Shown here one piece after another: positions 1-7,912 of a DNA stretch of 64,000 nucleotides. Origin of the DNA: Pyxidicoccus caerfyrddinensis (GTDB lineage: Bacteria; Myxococcota; Myxococcia; Myxococcales; Myxococcaceae); assembly GCF_010894405.1 (NCBI RefSeq), contig NZ_JAAIYA010000016.1:90854-154853 (forward strand), written 5' to 3'. The first letter of the stretch is position 1. Each line of letters begins with the position of its first letter. Below the pieces are notes generated by a model. That model saw nothing but the letters and a program-made list of their open reading frames with translations, ran no database searches and was not told the DNA's origin. The translations under genes and the position numbers were made by a program.

Positions 1-1325
1 CCCATGCTGTCCGCGAGCTGGCGCACTTCCTTCCTGCGCGACTCCAGCTGGCGCGCGTGCTGCGCGAGGGACTGCATCACCAGCGACGAGCGGCGTCCCA
101 CGATGCCCACGAGCGACAGCGTGAGCGCGAGGAAGCCCCAGTGCAGCTGGCTGTCCGTCGTCTCCGCCAGGCCGAGCATGGGGAGCGTGCTGTGGATGCA
201 GAAGACGGAGAAGATGCCCAGGCCGATGACGAAGAGGCGGGCATCGGCGTTACCGCGCCAGGCCTCGACGGCCGCGACGCAGACGCAGACCAGGATGCCG
301 GGGAGCGAATAGAGGACCATGAGCGGCAGGACCAGCTGGGCCGCGCCCAGGTCAACGAGGACGAGGACGCCCTGGATGGCGGCCGGCACGGAGACCACCG
401 CGGCGCCGATGCGGAACCAGCGCATCCGCCCCTCGCCAATCGTGTCGGAGATGAACCACGCGAGGCCCGGAAGGATGCAGTACGCGCCCAGCAGCGTGAG
501 CTGACTGCTGGCGACGGTCATGTCCCAGAGCGCGGGAAACAGGGCGCTCGTGCCGAGCATCATCACTCCCGAGCCACCGGCGAAGACGGTCAGCGCCATC
601 AGCATCCGGTACTGGCGGCGAAGCAGGGCCGCGCCCGCGGCGAGAAGGCCGATGGCGAGCAGAAACGTCCCCATGACGAAGGGGGCCAGCCCCGCGCGCG
701 TCACCGCGGCGAGCAATTCATGGCGCGGGCCCACCCGCGCGTCACGCGTCACGCCGATGGCGGGTCCGGTCCCCTGGATGCGCAGCAGGATGCGCTGGCC
801 CTTCGCCGAGGGCGGCAGCGGCACCAGGTGCCAGGCCATGTTGTCCATGGACTCGCGGCCGGAGGGGTTCAGCTTCCCGCTCGCGTAGATGCGCTGGCCA
901 GCAGCGTACGCCTCGAACGCGTTGGCGACGGTGCCGAGGTAGAGCGCGGGCTCCAGCCACTGCCCCTCGGGCACGGGGATGCTCAGCCACAGCAGCGTGT
1001 TCGTGCCACGGCCCGGCGGAACGCGCAGCGCGGCCACGGGCTGCCATCCTGCTTCCGCGCCCGTCTCCTTCGCCCAGCTGGGGGCCCCGTCGGGGCCGAG
1101 GGGAGAGTCGCCCCAGCGGAAGCGCCACCCTTCCTGGGCGGGCACGGGGGCCTGCGCCGTCGCCGCGTCCGCCATGGGCGCCAGCGTCAGGACGAGCAGC
1201 AGCGCGGTACCAAGGGCCGTGAGGCGTGAGCTCCTGGGCGGGCGCCCTTTCGCGAAGGACCTCGCGGGAAGGGAGTGAGCGGTAGTTACCGTGGGCACCA
1301 GGGAGAAGACGCGGGAGAGACCCAT
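1..1325 (-). CDS. 7TM-DISM sensor protein (C-terminus beyond window)
   Basis: The frame is open from an ATG at 1325 to the window edge, giving about 441 residues. A Lys/Arg-rich N-terminus precedes a hydrophobic segment (around residues 36-52) that looks like a signal peptide. A periplasmic beta-rich region of the 7TMR-DISMED2 type follows (about residues 60-190; it contains the stretch GTNTLLWLSIPVPEG). About seven closely spaced hydrophobic segments fill residues 200-400. After the last one the chain becomes a charged helix (HARQLESRRKEVRQLADSM), the usual linker to a cytoplasmic output domain. In this family the output is a histidine kinase, a diguanylate cyclase or a PP2C-type phosphatase, and it lies outside the window. 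The membrane sensor assignment is firm in architecture; the output is unknown. Confidence 0.8.
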   Translation of the reverse strand, partial: MGLSRVFSLVPTVTTAHSLPARSFAKGRPPRSSRLTALGTALLLVLTLAPMADAATAQAPVPAQEGWRFRWGDSPLGPDGAPSWAKETGAEAGWQPVAALRVPPGRGTNTLLWLSIPVPEGQWLEPALYLGTVANAFEAYAAGQRIYASGKLNPSGRESMDNMAWHLVPLPPSAKGQRILLRIQGTGPAIGVTRDARVGPRHELLAAVTRAGLAPFVMGTFLLAIGLLAAGAALLRRQYRMLMALTVFAGGSGVMMLGTSALFPALWDMTVASSQLTLLGAYCILPGLAWFISDTIGEGRMRWFRIGAAVVSVPAAIQGVLVLVDLGAAQLVLPLMVLYSLPGILVCVCVAAVEAWRGNADARLFVIGLGIFSVFCIHSTLPMLGLAETTDSQLHWGFLALTLSLVGIVGRRSSLVMQSLAQHARQLESRRKEVRQLADSM

Positions 1326-1364
1326 GTAACGAGTGATGCTCCGGCGTCTGAGACATGAATGTAA

Positions 1365-1387
1365 ACGGGGTCTGATACAACCCCCGT
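1365..1387 (-). terminator. possible stem-loop between the methyltransferase and the 7TM sensor
   Basis: An ACGGGG / CCCCGT inverted repeat with an 11-base loop lies in the 214-base gap downstream of the methyltransferase stop (1540) and upstream of the sensor start (1325). Read on the minus strand it is followed by only a weak T-rich stretch (TTTACATT), so termination is uncertain. No gene is visible in the rest of this gap. Confidence 0.3.
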
Positions 1388-1539
1388 ACGCCTGCCGGCT
1401 CTGGAGCGCACGGCTTCCGCTTCTTCCGGTGTTTCATGTCAGGAATTGAGTCGCCCGGTTGGCTGCACAGCGGGCATCAACCCACTGCCGGGCGAGCACG
1501 CCAGGGCGACCGCGGCCACGCTCCAGCTGGACCGAGGCG

Positions 1540-2700
1540 TTACCGACGCGCGGGCGTCGAGGCCCCCGTCAGCAGCAGCCGGCACCGCAGGCCGCCGTTG
1601 CGCACGGGGAGGCTTCGCGCCCCGGGCAGGTCCAGCGCCTTCACCAGCGCGGTGTCGTCCGGGAGGATGACCGCCGCCCGCCAGCCCGCGAAGCCGCGCC
1701 GCAGGGTGTGGCCCAGCGCGCGGTAGAGGCCGGGCAGGTCCTCCGCCTCACCCACGCGCTTGCCATAGGGCGGATTGGCCACCACCAGCCCCGGTCCGGG
1801 CACAGGCGCCGTCAGCGTGCGCACGTCCTGGCGCTCCAGTGCGAGCGTCACCCCCGCGCGCCGGGCGTTGCGCCGCGCCGTGCCCAGCGAGCCCGCGTTG
1901 ATGTCGAAGCCGTGGAGCGTCGCGCGCGGCGCGGGCAGGGCCTCCGCTTCCGCTCGTGCCTTGAGCCCTGCCCAGGCCGCGGCGTCGAAGCCTGGGAAGG
2001 ACTCGAAGGCGAAGGCGCGCAGCAGCCCCGGTGCGCGGCGCATGGACATCCACGCGCCCTCGACGAGGAACGTGCCCGAGCCGCACATCGGGTCCACCAG
2101 CGGCTCCGTGCCGTCATACTCCGCGAGCCGCAGGATTCCCGCCGCGAGCGTCTCGCGCAGCGGCGCGCGGCTCACCTCCTGCCGGTAGCCGCGCCGGTGC
2201 AACGGCTCGCCGCTGGTGTCCGCGCTCACGGTGAAGGCGTCACCCTCCACGCGCACCAGCAACGTGAGGCCCGCGCCGCCGCCCTCCTCGTCGAGCGGGC
2301 CCGCGTGCTCCACCGAGGGCAGGCCCCACGCGTAGGCGGCGGCGGAGAACACCACGTCCGGCCCCGGCACCGGCGAGCGGTGCATGCTCACCGACAGCTT
2401 CGGCGGCGTGCGCCCGTCCCAGACGCGTGACAACTCCAGCGCGCCCAGGTGCTCGGAGAGCGCGTCGGAGTCTCCAGCGCGGAAGGCGCCCAGTCGCAGC
2501 AGCACGCGGCTCGCGGTGCGCAGGCGAAGGTTGGCCTCCTGATGCAGTCCGGCCGGGCCTTCCAATTCCACGCCGCCCTCTACGCGGCGCGGAGTCCAGC
2601 CCAGCGCGGACACCTCCGCCTCCAGCGCGGGCTCCAGGCCGGGCAGCGTGGACACATAGATTTGTTCTTCGCTTCGGGGGCTCGTCACGGCGGGGCCCAT
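1540..2700 (-). CDS. THUMP-domain class I RNA methyltransferase (RlmKL/Trm14-like)
   Basis: A protein of 386 residues starting at ATG 2700. The first 50 residues or so form the ferredoxin-like/THUMP-type N-terminal region seen in RlmK/L and Trm14 relatives (YVSTLPGLEPALEAEV). The catalytic Rossmann part carries a SAM-binding loop (DPMCGSGTFLVEGAW, about residue 210), an acidic second strand (GFDINAGSLG) and the N6/N2-type catalytic motif NPPYGKR near residue 315. The family methylates guanine or adenine in rRNA or tRNA, using S-adenosylmethionine in the cytoplasm. It has the length of the single-domain family members, not of the bifunctional E. coli RlmKL (about 700 residues). The exact target base cannot be told from sequence. 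Confidence 0.88.
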   Translation of the reverse strand: MGPAVTSPRSEEQIYVSTLPGLEPALEAEVSALGWTPRRVEGGVELEGPAGLHQEANLRLRTASRVLLRLGAFRAGDSDALSEHLGALELSRVWDGRTPPKLSVSMHRSPVPGPDVVFSAAAYAWGLPSVEHAGPLDEEGGGAGLTLLVRVEGDAFTVSADTSGEPLHRRGYRQEVSRAPLRETLAAGILRLAEYDGTEPLVDPMCGSGTFLVEGAWMSMRRAPGLLRAFAFESFPGFDAAAWAGLKARAEAEALPAPRATLHGFDINAGSLGTARRNARRAGVTLALERQDVRTLTAPVPGPGLVVANPPYGKRVGEAEDLPGLYRALGHTLRRGFAGWRAAVILPDDTALVKALDLPGARSLPVRNGGLRCRLLLTGASTPARR

Positions 2701-2756
2701 TGTCCGCGTCCCGGCGCGGGCCGCAACGACTCATTCCGGGACGCGGTCTCCACGCC

Positions 2757-3509
2757 TCACGGCCCGGGCGCGGCGGGCTGCTGCGGCTCCCGGCTCACGG
2801 CAGCGGCCGGAGGGGCCTCTCTGTAGACGCCGCGGTACTCGGGCGGAAGCAGGGCGGCCACCCGGCGCATCATCGCGTCCACCAGCGCCTGGCGCGCGTC
2901 GTCGGCCCCGGCCACCTCCGGCTCCAGGTCCTCCACGCGGAATGGCCGGCCGAAGCGCACGAAGACGTCGGCCTTGTACAGCCGCTCGCCGCCCATGTCG
3001 GTGTCGTTGATGGGCATCAGCTTCTCCGTACCCTGCAGCGCCACCGGCACCACCGGCACGCCCGCGCGCTTGGCAATCAGCGACACGCCCTTCTTCGCCT
3101 CCAGCAGCGTGCCCATGCGGCTGCGCGCGCCCTCCGGGAAGATGAGCACGGACTGGCCGCCCTTGAGCGTGTCCACCGCGCGCCGCATCGCCTCGATGTC
3201 GGGCGAGTTGGGCTTGATGGCGATGGTCTCCATCACCTCCGACGCCAGCCGCGTCATCGTCGTGCTCTGCAGCTTCACGCCCGCCAGGAAGAAGACCTGG
3301 CGCGGACGGAAGGCCCGGTCCAGCGTGAAGCCGTCCGCGTTGGACAGGTGGTTGCAGATGAAGAGGCAGGGCTGGTCCGGGATGTTCTCTCGTCCCTCCA
3401 CCACCTCGTTCGCCAGCGTGTCCCAGACGCGGTTCATCAGCGCGCGCACCACGCGGCGGCGCGCCCGTTCCGGCAGCATCGACATCAGCTCAAAGAGAAT
3501 GCGCAGCAC
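2757..3509 (-). CDS. lysophospholipid acyltransferase, PlsC/LPLAT family
   Basis: A 250-residue protein with a GTG start at 3509 and a GGAGG about 10 bases upstream. It shows the acyltransferase catalytic block NHLSNADG (an HX4D motif, around residue 53) and the glycerolipid-phosphate binding block FPEGARSR near residue 125. The family transfers an acyl chain from acyl-ACP or acyl-CoA to a lysophospholipid such as 1-acylglycerol-3-phosphate at the inner face of the cytoplasmic membrane. A Pro/Ala-rich tail follows residue 225. It sits 56 bases upstream of the methyltransferase on the same strand, so cotranscription is plausible, but the functions are not obviously related. The precise acceptor is not determined. 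Confidence 0.88.
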   Translation of the reverse strand: MLRILFELMSMLPERARRRVVRALMNRVWDTLANEVVEGRENIPDQPCLFICNHLSNADGFTLDRAFRPRQVFFLAGVKLQSTTMTRLASEVMETIAIKPNSPDIEAMRRAVDTLKGGQSVLIFPEGARSRMGTLLEAKKGVSLIAKRAGVPVVPVALQGTEKLMPINDTDMGGERLYKADVFVRFGRPFRVEDLEPEVAGADDARQALVDAMMRRVAALLPPEYRGVYREAPPAAAVSREPQQPAAPGP

Positions 3510-3837
3510 GCGTCGGTCGCCTCCATCTCGGGACGGCCCGAGAGCATGGCTCGGCTGGAGCCCGGGCGGGCGGTCAACATTTCTGTCGCCCCAGTCCCGC
3601 CACTACCCACCAGAAGATGTAGTCCCGCCCGGCGGCACCGGTCATCACCCACGACTGCCCGCTGTTCGCCTGCACGGCCGGCCGTCGGGCAGCCAACGCT
3701 CCCCACCGACCGCGGGACAGACCCCCTCCACCTCCTCGCGGCCACGGTCCATGGGGTAGGGGACGCGCCGCTCCGCGTCAGACGCGGAGCGTAATGGCGG
3801 CGGCGCGGGGGCCCGGGTTGGGCTATGGGAAGGGGGC
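3510..3837. other. 328-base divergent intergenic region
   Basis: The gap separates the minus-strand acyltransferase from the plus-strand reductase and must hold both promoters. Open frames here have atypical composition and no ribosome-binding site, so no gene is called. The only strong structure is the inverted repeat at 3769-3791. A GGAAGGGGG ribosome-binding site lies just before the reductase ATG at 3838. Confidence 0.6.
3769..3791. repeat. perfect 10-bp inverted repeat upstream of the reductase
   Basis: CGCTCCGCGT and ACGCGGAGCG are perfect reverse complements separated by CAG. The centre lies about 58 bases before the reductase start at 3838. The three-base loop would allow a stable hairpin in a 5' leader, but the symmetric 23-bp unit could equally be an operator. 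There is no T-tract, so it is not a classical terminator. Confidence 0.5.
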
Positions 3838-4725
3838 ATGAGCGCCGAAGCCACCGTGTCGCGCAGCAGGAAGCCCGTGGAGTACGAGGTCACCGTCGCC
3901 CGCGTGCGCATGGACACGCATGACACGGCCACCCTGTTCCTCGACTTCGGCGGCGCCCCGCTCGACTACAAGGCCGGCCAGTTCATCAACATCGACCCGC
4001 ACCAGTTCCCCGCGCTCGGGCGGCTGTCCGCGTACCTGCAGGAGCAGAAGGGCCGCAAGGAGCCGCAGCGCTCGTACTCGCTCGCCTCCGCGCCGCACGA
4101 GCCGCTGGTGGCCATCACCGTGAAGGACGAGGAGTTCATCCCCGGCCTCACGCGCTACCCGCCGCTGCTGTCCCCCTTCCTCGTGCACGGCCGGCTCACC
4201 GGCGCGCGGATGAAGGTGCTGGGCTTCATGGGGCCCTACGTGTTGCCGGACGACGTGGAGTCGCGCACCGAGCACATCGTCCACCTCGTGGCCGGCTCCG
4301 GCGCGGTGCCCAACTTCGCCATCCTCAAGGACGCGCTCCACCGCGGACTGAAGCTGCGCCACACCTTCCTCTTCTCCAGCAAGACGTGGGGCGACGTGCT
4401 CTACGGCGACGAGCTGGAGTCCCTGGCGCTCAACCACCCGGACCGCGTGCGCGTGGTGCACACTCTCACCCGCGAGACAGACGAGTCACGCTTCGGCCCC
4501 CACGTGCGCAAGGGGCGCGTGGCGGAGGCGCTGCTGGAGGAGCTGATTCCGGACCGCGACACCTGCCTCGTGTACGCGTGCGGCCCGGCGATTACGCCGT
4601 GGGACCGGCGCAAGGCGCTGGAGACGCGCACGCCCGCCACGCCGCGCTTCATGGAGACGGTGCTCGGCCACCTCCACGCGCTGGGCATCGGGGACAAGCG
4701 CATCAAGCGGGAGACCTACGGGTAG
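3838..4725 (+). CDS. FAD/NAD(P)-binding oxidoreductase, ferredoxin-NADP reductase family
   Basis: A protein of 295 residues. The N-terminal half is the FNR beta-barrel: the FAD-binding signature RSYSLAS occurs at about residue 79 and YKAGQFINI at about 43. The C-terminal half is the NAD(P)-binding domain, with VAGSGAVPNFAILKD (about 152) and YACGPAITPWDR (about 244), where the CGP motif contacts nicotinamide. No 2Fe-2S domain or cysteine quartet is present, so this is a reductase-only protein that would hand electrons to a separate carrier. The C-terminal stretch after the CGP motif resembles BoxA/PaaE-type oxygenase reductases. It lies 63 bases upstream of the fusion flavoenzyme on the same strand and may supply it or an oxygenase with electrons; that link is inference. 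A clear ribosome-binding site precedes the ATG. Confidence 0.83.
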   Translation: MSAEATVSRSRKPVEYEVTVARVRMDTHDTATLFLDFGGAPLDYKAGQFINIDPHQFPALGRLSAYLQEQKGRKEPQRSYSLASAPHEPLVAITVKDEEFIPGLTRYPPLLSPFLVHGRLTGARMKVLGFMGPYVLPDDVESRTEHIVHLVAGSGAVPNFAILKDALHRGLKLRHTFLFSSKTWGDVLYGDELESLALNHPDRVRVVHTLTRETDESRFGPHVRKGRVAEALLEELIPDRDTCLVYACGPAITPWDRRKALETRTPATPRFMETVLGHLHALGIGDKRIKRETYG

Positions 4726-4788
4726 AAGCGGGCGCGCCGCTTTCCTGCCTCGCTCGACACCTCCAGTCGCGTCTGGAAGGTTGTCGTC

Positions 4789-7785
4789 ATGTCTCAGCCC
4801 CAGAGTTTCCCCCGTCGTGAGAAGGTGGCCATCCTCGGTGGAGGCATGGCCTCGCTCTCGGCCGCCTTCGCCCTGACCGATACGCCGGAGCTTCGCGCGC
4901 GCTACGCGCTCACCGTGTACCAGGACGGGTGGCTGCTCGGCGGGAAGGGCGCCAGCGTCCGCAACCGGGACGCGCGCGGGCGCATCGAGGAGCACGGCCT
5001 GCACGTCTGGCTCGGGTACTACGAGAACGCCTTCACGCTGCTGCGTCGCTGCTACGAGGAGCTCGGCCGCCCTCCCGGCGCCGCGATGCGCACGCTGCGC
5101 GACGCCTTCGTCAAGCACGGCGCCATCAGCGTCGGGGAGAAGACCCGTCGCGGCTGGGAGCACTGGAGCGTCACCTTTCCGGAGACCTCCGAGTGGCCCG
5201 GCGACGGGCGTCCACTCCCAGGGGCCGGGGAGGCCATCCGCGGTGCCGCGGCCCACGTGCTGCGGTATGCGCTCGCCTGGTGGAAGCAGGGGAAGGGCGC
5301 CCGCCCCGAGGTCGCCGACGTGACCGGGCAGCTCCGGGGCCTGCTCCAGCGCGTGCTCGCAATGGAAGGTTCGCTGCTCGTCGGCGAGGCGGCGCGGGCC
5401 CTCGCGGACGGTGTCCGCTCACTGCTCGAGCGGCTCCGCTCCCTGGCGCGGCGCGACCTGGAGGCCGACACCCAGCTGCGGCGGGTATGGGTCGTCCTCG
5501 AGTTCAGCGCCGTCTCGCTCATCGGCATCCTGCGCGACGGCATCCTCGGACCGGACGTAGACGTCGAGGCGCTCGACGCAATCGAATACAGCGACTGGCT
5601 CCGCAAGCACGGCGCCTCCGAGATGACGGTGTCGAGCGGGCTGATTCGCGCCTTCTACCACTTCGCCTTCTGCGACGGCGACGGGTCGGGCGCGGGGCTC
5701 GCCGTCCTCGGCATGCTGCGCATGTTCACCTGCTACCGGGGCGCCGTTTTCTACAAGATGCGCGCGGGCATGGGAGAGACGGTCTTCGCGCCCCTGTACG
5801 AGGTCCTGCGCCGGCGCGGCGTCCGCTTCGAGTTCTTCCACCGCGTGCGGCGGCTGGAGCTGTCCGTTGACCAGCGGCGCGTGGAGCGCGTCGTCGTGGA
5901 CCGGCAGGCCACGCCCACGGACGGCGTCTATCGCCCGCTCATCGACGTGGGCGGTCTGCCGTGCTGGCCGGAGCAGCCCCTCTACGGCCAGCTCGTCGAG
6001 GGCGAGGCGCTCTCCCGCCACGGCGCGGGCCTCGCCTCCTTCTGGAGCGACTGGACCCCCGTCGAGCAACGGACGCTGCGGCATGGCACCGACTTCGACC
6101 GGGTCCTGCTCGGCATCTCGTTGGGCGCGCTTCCGTCCGTCGCCTCGGAGCTCATCGCGGCGAGCCCGAGGTGGCGGCGCATGGTGGAGCACGTCAAGAC
6201 GGTCCGCACGGTGTCGGCGCAGCTTTGGGTGACCGAGCCCCTCGGGCCGCTCGCCTCGAGCGCGGACGCGCCCATGATGACCGCCTACCAGGTGCCGCTC
6301 GAGACCTGGGCGGACATGTCACATCTCATCCCCACCGAGGGCTGGAAGGCGGGTGACGGCGTCCAGGGCATCCTCTACGCCTGCGGCCAGCTCGGGCACG
6401 GCGATGACCCCGTCGCCGCGAGCGACCCGCGCGTCGGCGACCGGGCGGCGCTGGAGGCTGTCGCCCGCGGCGCCGTCGGTGAGCAGCTCGCGCACCTCTG
6501 GCCGGGCGGAGCCGACGCGCGCGGGGGGCTGCGGTGGGAGCTCCTCTTCGATGCGGAAGGGCGCACCGGGCCCGAGCGCCTGCGCTCGCAATACCTGCGC
6601 GTCAACGCGGACCCCTCGGACCGCTACGTGCTGTCGGTGCCGGGCTCGCAGAAGCACCGCATCGCCCCCGACGCGTCGGGCTTCGAGGGACTGGTGCTGG
6701 CGGGTGACTGGACGCGGACCGGCTATGACCTGGGTTGTATCGAAGCGGCGACGATGTCCGGCCTGATGGCGGCGCGGGCGCTCGGCGCGGAGGTCTCCAT
6801 CGTCGGTGAGGTTCCGCGGCCCCGCGCCGAGCCGGAGGTCTCCCTTCCCCTCTACGTCGACCGCCCCGGTGAGATGTCATTGCGCTCACCCTATGTGATG
6901 GAAGACGTGTGGCTGACCGCGCTCGTGCTGCGGGCCCGGCAGGGCGCGCTCGGCGCGCTGTTGGATCGGTACCTGAACGTCCCGGCGCGGGGACACGTCC
7001 GGTACGTGCCCGCGGCGCCCTTCGTCGTGCTCACCTCGGCCTTCGCCGGGCGCGCCTTCTCCGGAGACCCCGAGCACCGCCGCCTCGGCTACATGCCGGA
7101 GACGGACATCGCCTTCTGGGTGCCGGCCTGGGCCATGCGAGCGGGGACGGGTGGGCTCATCCCCGAGCGGCTGGTCTGGTTCATGCCGCATGTCTTCGTT
7201 TCGACGGGTGCCGCCGCGGCGGCCGGGCGCGAAATCTACGGCTTCCCCAAGAGCGTGGTCGACGTGGAGGTGCGCCGCTCGGGCCGCGCGCTTGAGCACC
7301 TCTCGGTGCTGGGGGAGGTCCTCGCGCGGCACAGCCCCGAGACGCGCGGCGAGCGGGCCCGCATCCTGGAGGTAACGCGGAGCGAGGTCTCCCCCGGGCC
7401 GGTGCGCTCCGTCGCCGAGGTCATCGGCGAGCTCATCAGGCCGATGGATTCCTCGGGCGGGTGGGCTTCGTCGATCGCGCGGAGCTTCGCCATGAACGAC
7501 GTGACGATTGCGTTCTTGAAGCAGTTCCGCGACGTCCAGCACACCGACCGCGCCTGCTATCAGGCCATCATCGAGGCGAAGGCTTCCGTGCGTGCGCTGC
7601 GAGGCTACGGTCCCCTCCCTGGCACGTTCCACGTGAGCTGGGGCGACCACGCGAGCCACCCCTTCACGACCGACCTGGGCCTAGATCCTGGAGGGCAGCA
7701 GGCCATCGCGGCCACCTGGGCCGAGTTCGACTTCGTCATGGAGTCGGGCCGGGAGCTCTTCCGCGCGGGTGGGCAGGTCCCCTGA
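4789..7785 (+). CDS. fusion: FAD-dependent desaturase/amine-oxidase-like domain plus acetoacetate decarboxylase-like domain
   Basis: A 998-residue protein. Residues 8-665 form an NAD(P)/FAD-binding desaturase-like flavoprotein: the dinucleotide-binding loop is AILGGGMASLSAAF near the N-terminus, followed by RIEEHGLHVWLGYYENAF, and the closing FAD motif LAGDWTRTGYDLGCIEAA lies near 635-655. Residues about 704-998 match the acetoacetate decarboxylase family. The GREIYGFPKS block places Lys821 where the Schiff-base lysine (Lys115 of the Clostridium enzyme) is expected, but the second lysine of the YPKK pair is a serine here. The flavin part is clearly paralogous to the gene at 26979-29111, which lacks the decarboxylase part. 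A joint desaturation or oxidation followed by decarboxylation of a keto acid is inferred from the fusion; the substrate is unknown. Confidence 0.82.
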   Translation: MSQPQSFPRREKVAILGGGMASLSAAFALTDTPELRARYALTVYQDGWLLGGKGASVRNRDARGRIEEHGLHVWLGYYENAFTLLRRCYEELGRPPGAAMRTLRDAFVKHGAISVGEKTRRGWEHWSVTFPETSEWPGDGRPLPGAGEAIRGAAAHVLRYALAWWKQGKGARPEVADVTGQLRGLLQRVLAMEGSLLVGEAARALADGVRSLLERLRSLARRDLEADTQLRRVWVVLEFSAVSLIGILRDGILGPDVDVEALDAIEYSDWLRKHGASEMTVSSGLIRAFYHFAFCDGDGSGAGLAVLGMLRMFTCYRGAVFYKMRAGMGETVFAPLYEVLRRRGVRFEFFHRVRRLELSVDQRRVERVVVDRQATPTDGVYRPLIDVGGLPCWPEQPLYGQLVEGEALSRHGAGLASFWSDWTPVEQRTLRHGTDFDRVLLGISLGALPSVASELIAASPRWRRMVEHVKTVRTVSAQLWVTEPLGPLASSADAPMMTAYQVPLETWADMSHLIPTEGWKAGDGVQGILYACGQLGHGDDPVAASDPRVGDRAALEAVARGAVGEQLAHLWPGGADARGGLRWELLFDAEGRTGPERLRSQYLRVNADPSDRYVLSVPGSQKHRIAPDASGFEGLVLAGDWTRTGYDLGCIEAATMSGLMAARALGAEVSIVGEVPRPRAEPEVSLPLYVDRPGEMSLRSPYVMEDVWLTALVLRARQGALGALLDRYLNVPARGHVRYVPAAPFVVLTSAFAGRAFSGDPEHRRLGYMPETDIAFWVPAWAMRAGTGGLIPERLVWFMPHVFVSTGAAAAAGREIYGFPKSVVDVEVRRSGRALEHLSVLGEVLARHSPETRGERARILEVTRSEVSPGPVRSVAEVIGELIRPMDSSGGWASSIARSFAMNDVTIAFLKQFRDVQHTDRACYQAIIEAKASVRALRGYGPLPGTFHVSWGDHASHPFTTDLGLDPGGQQAIAATWAEFDFVMESGRELFRAGGQVP

Positions 7786-7912
7786 GCATGCGTCGTACGT
7801 GCTGACGACCTGCGTGGTCTGACCCGGAGGCGGTGGCCGGCCTACTCCATTCATCGCGTCGACCTCTATCGAGTGTATAACCCTGAACGGTCCTCGAACC
7901 GGAGTTCCCGTG

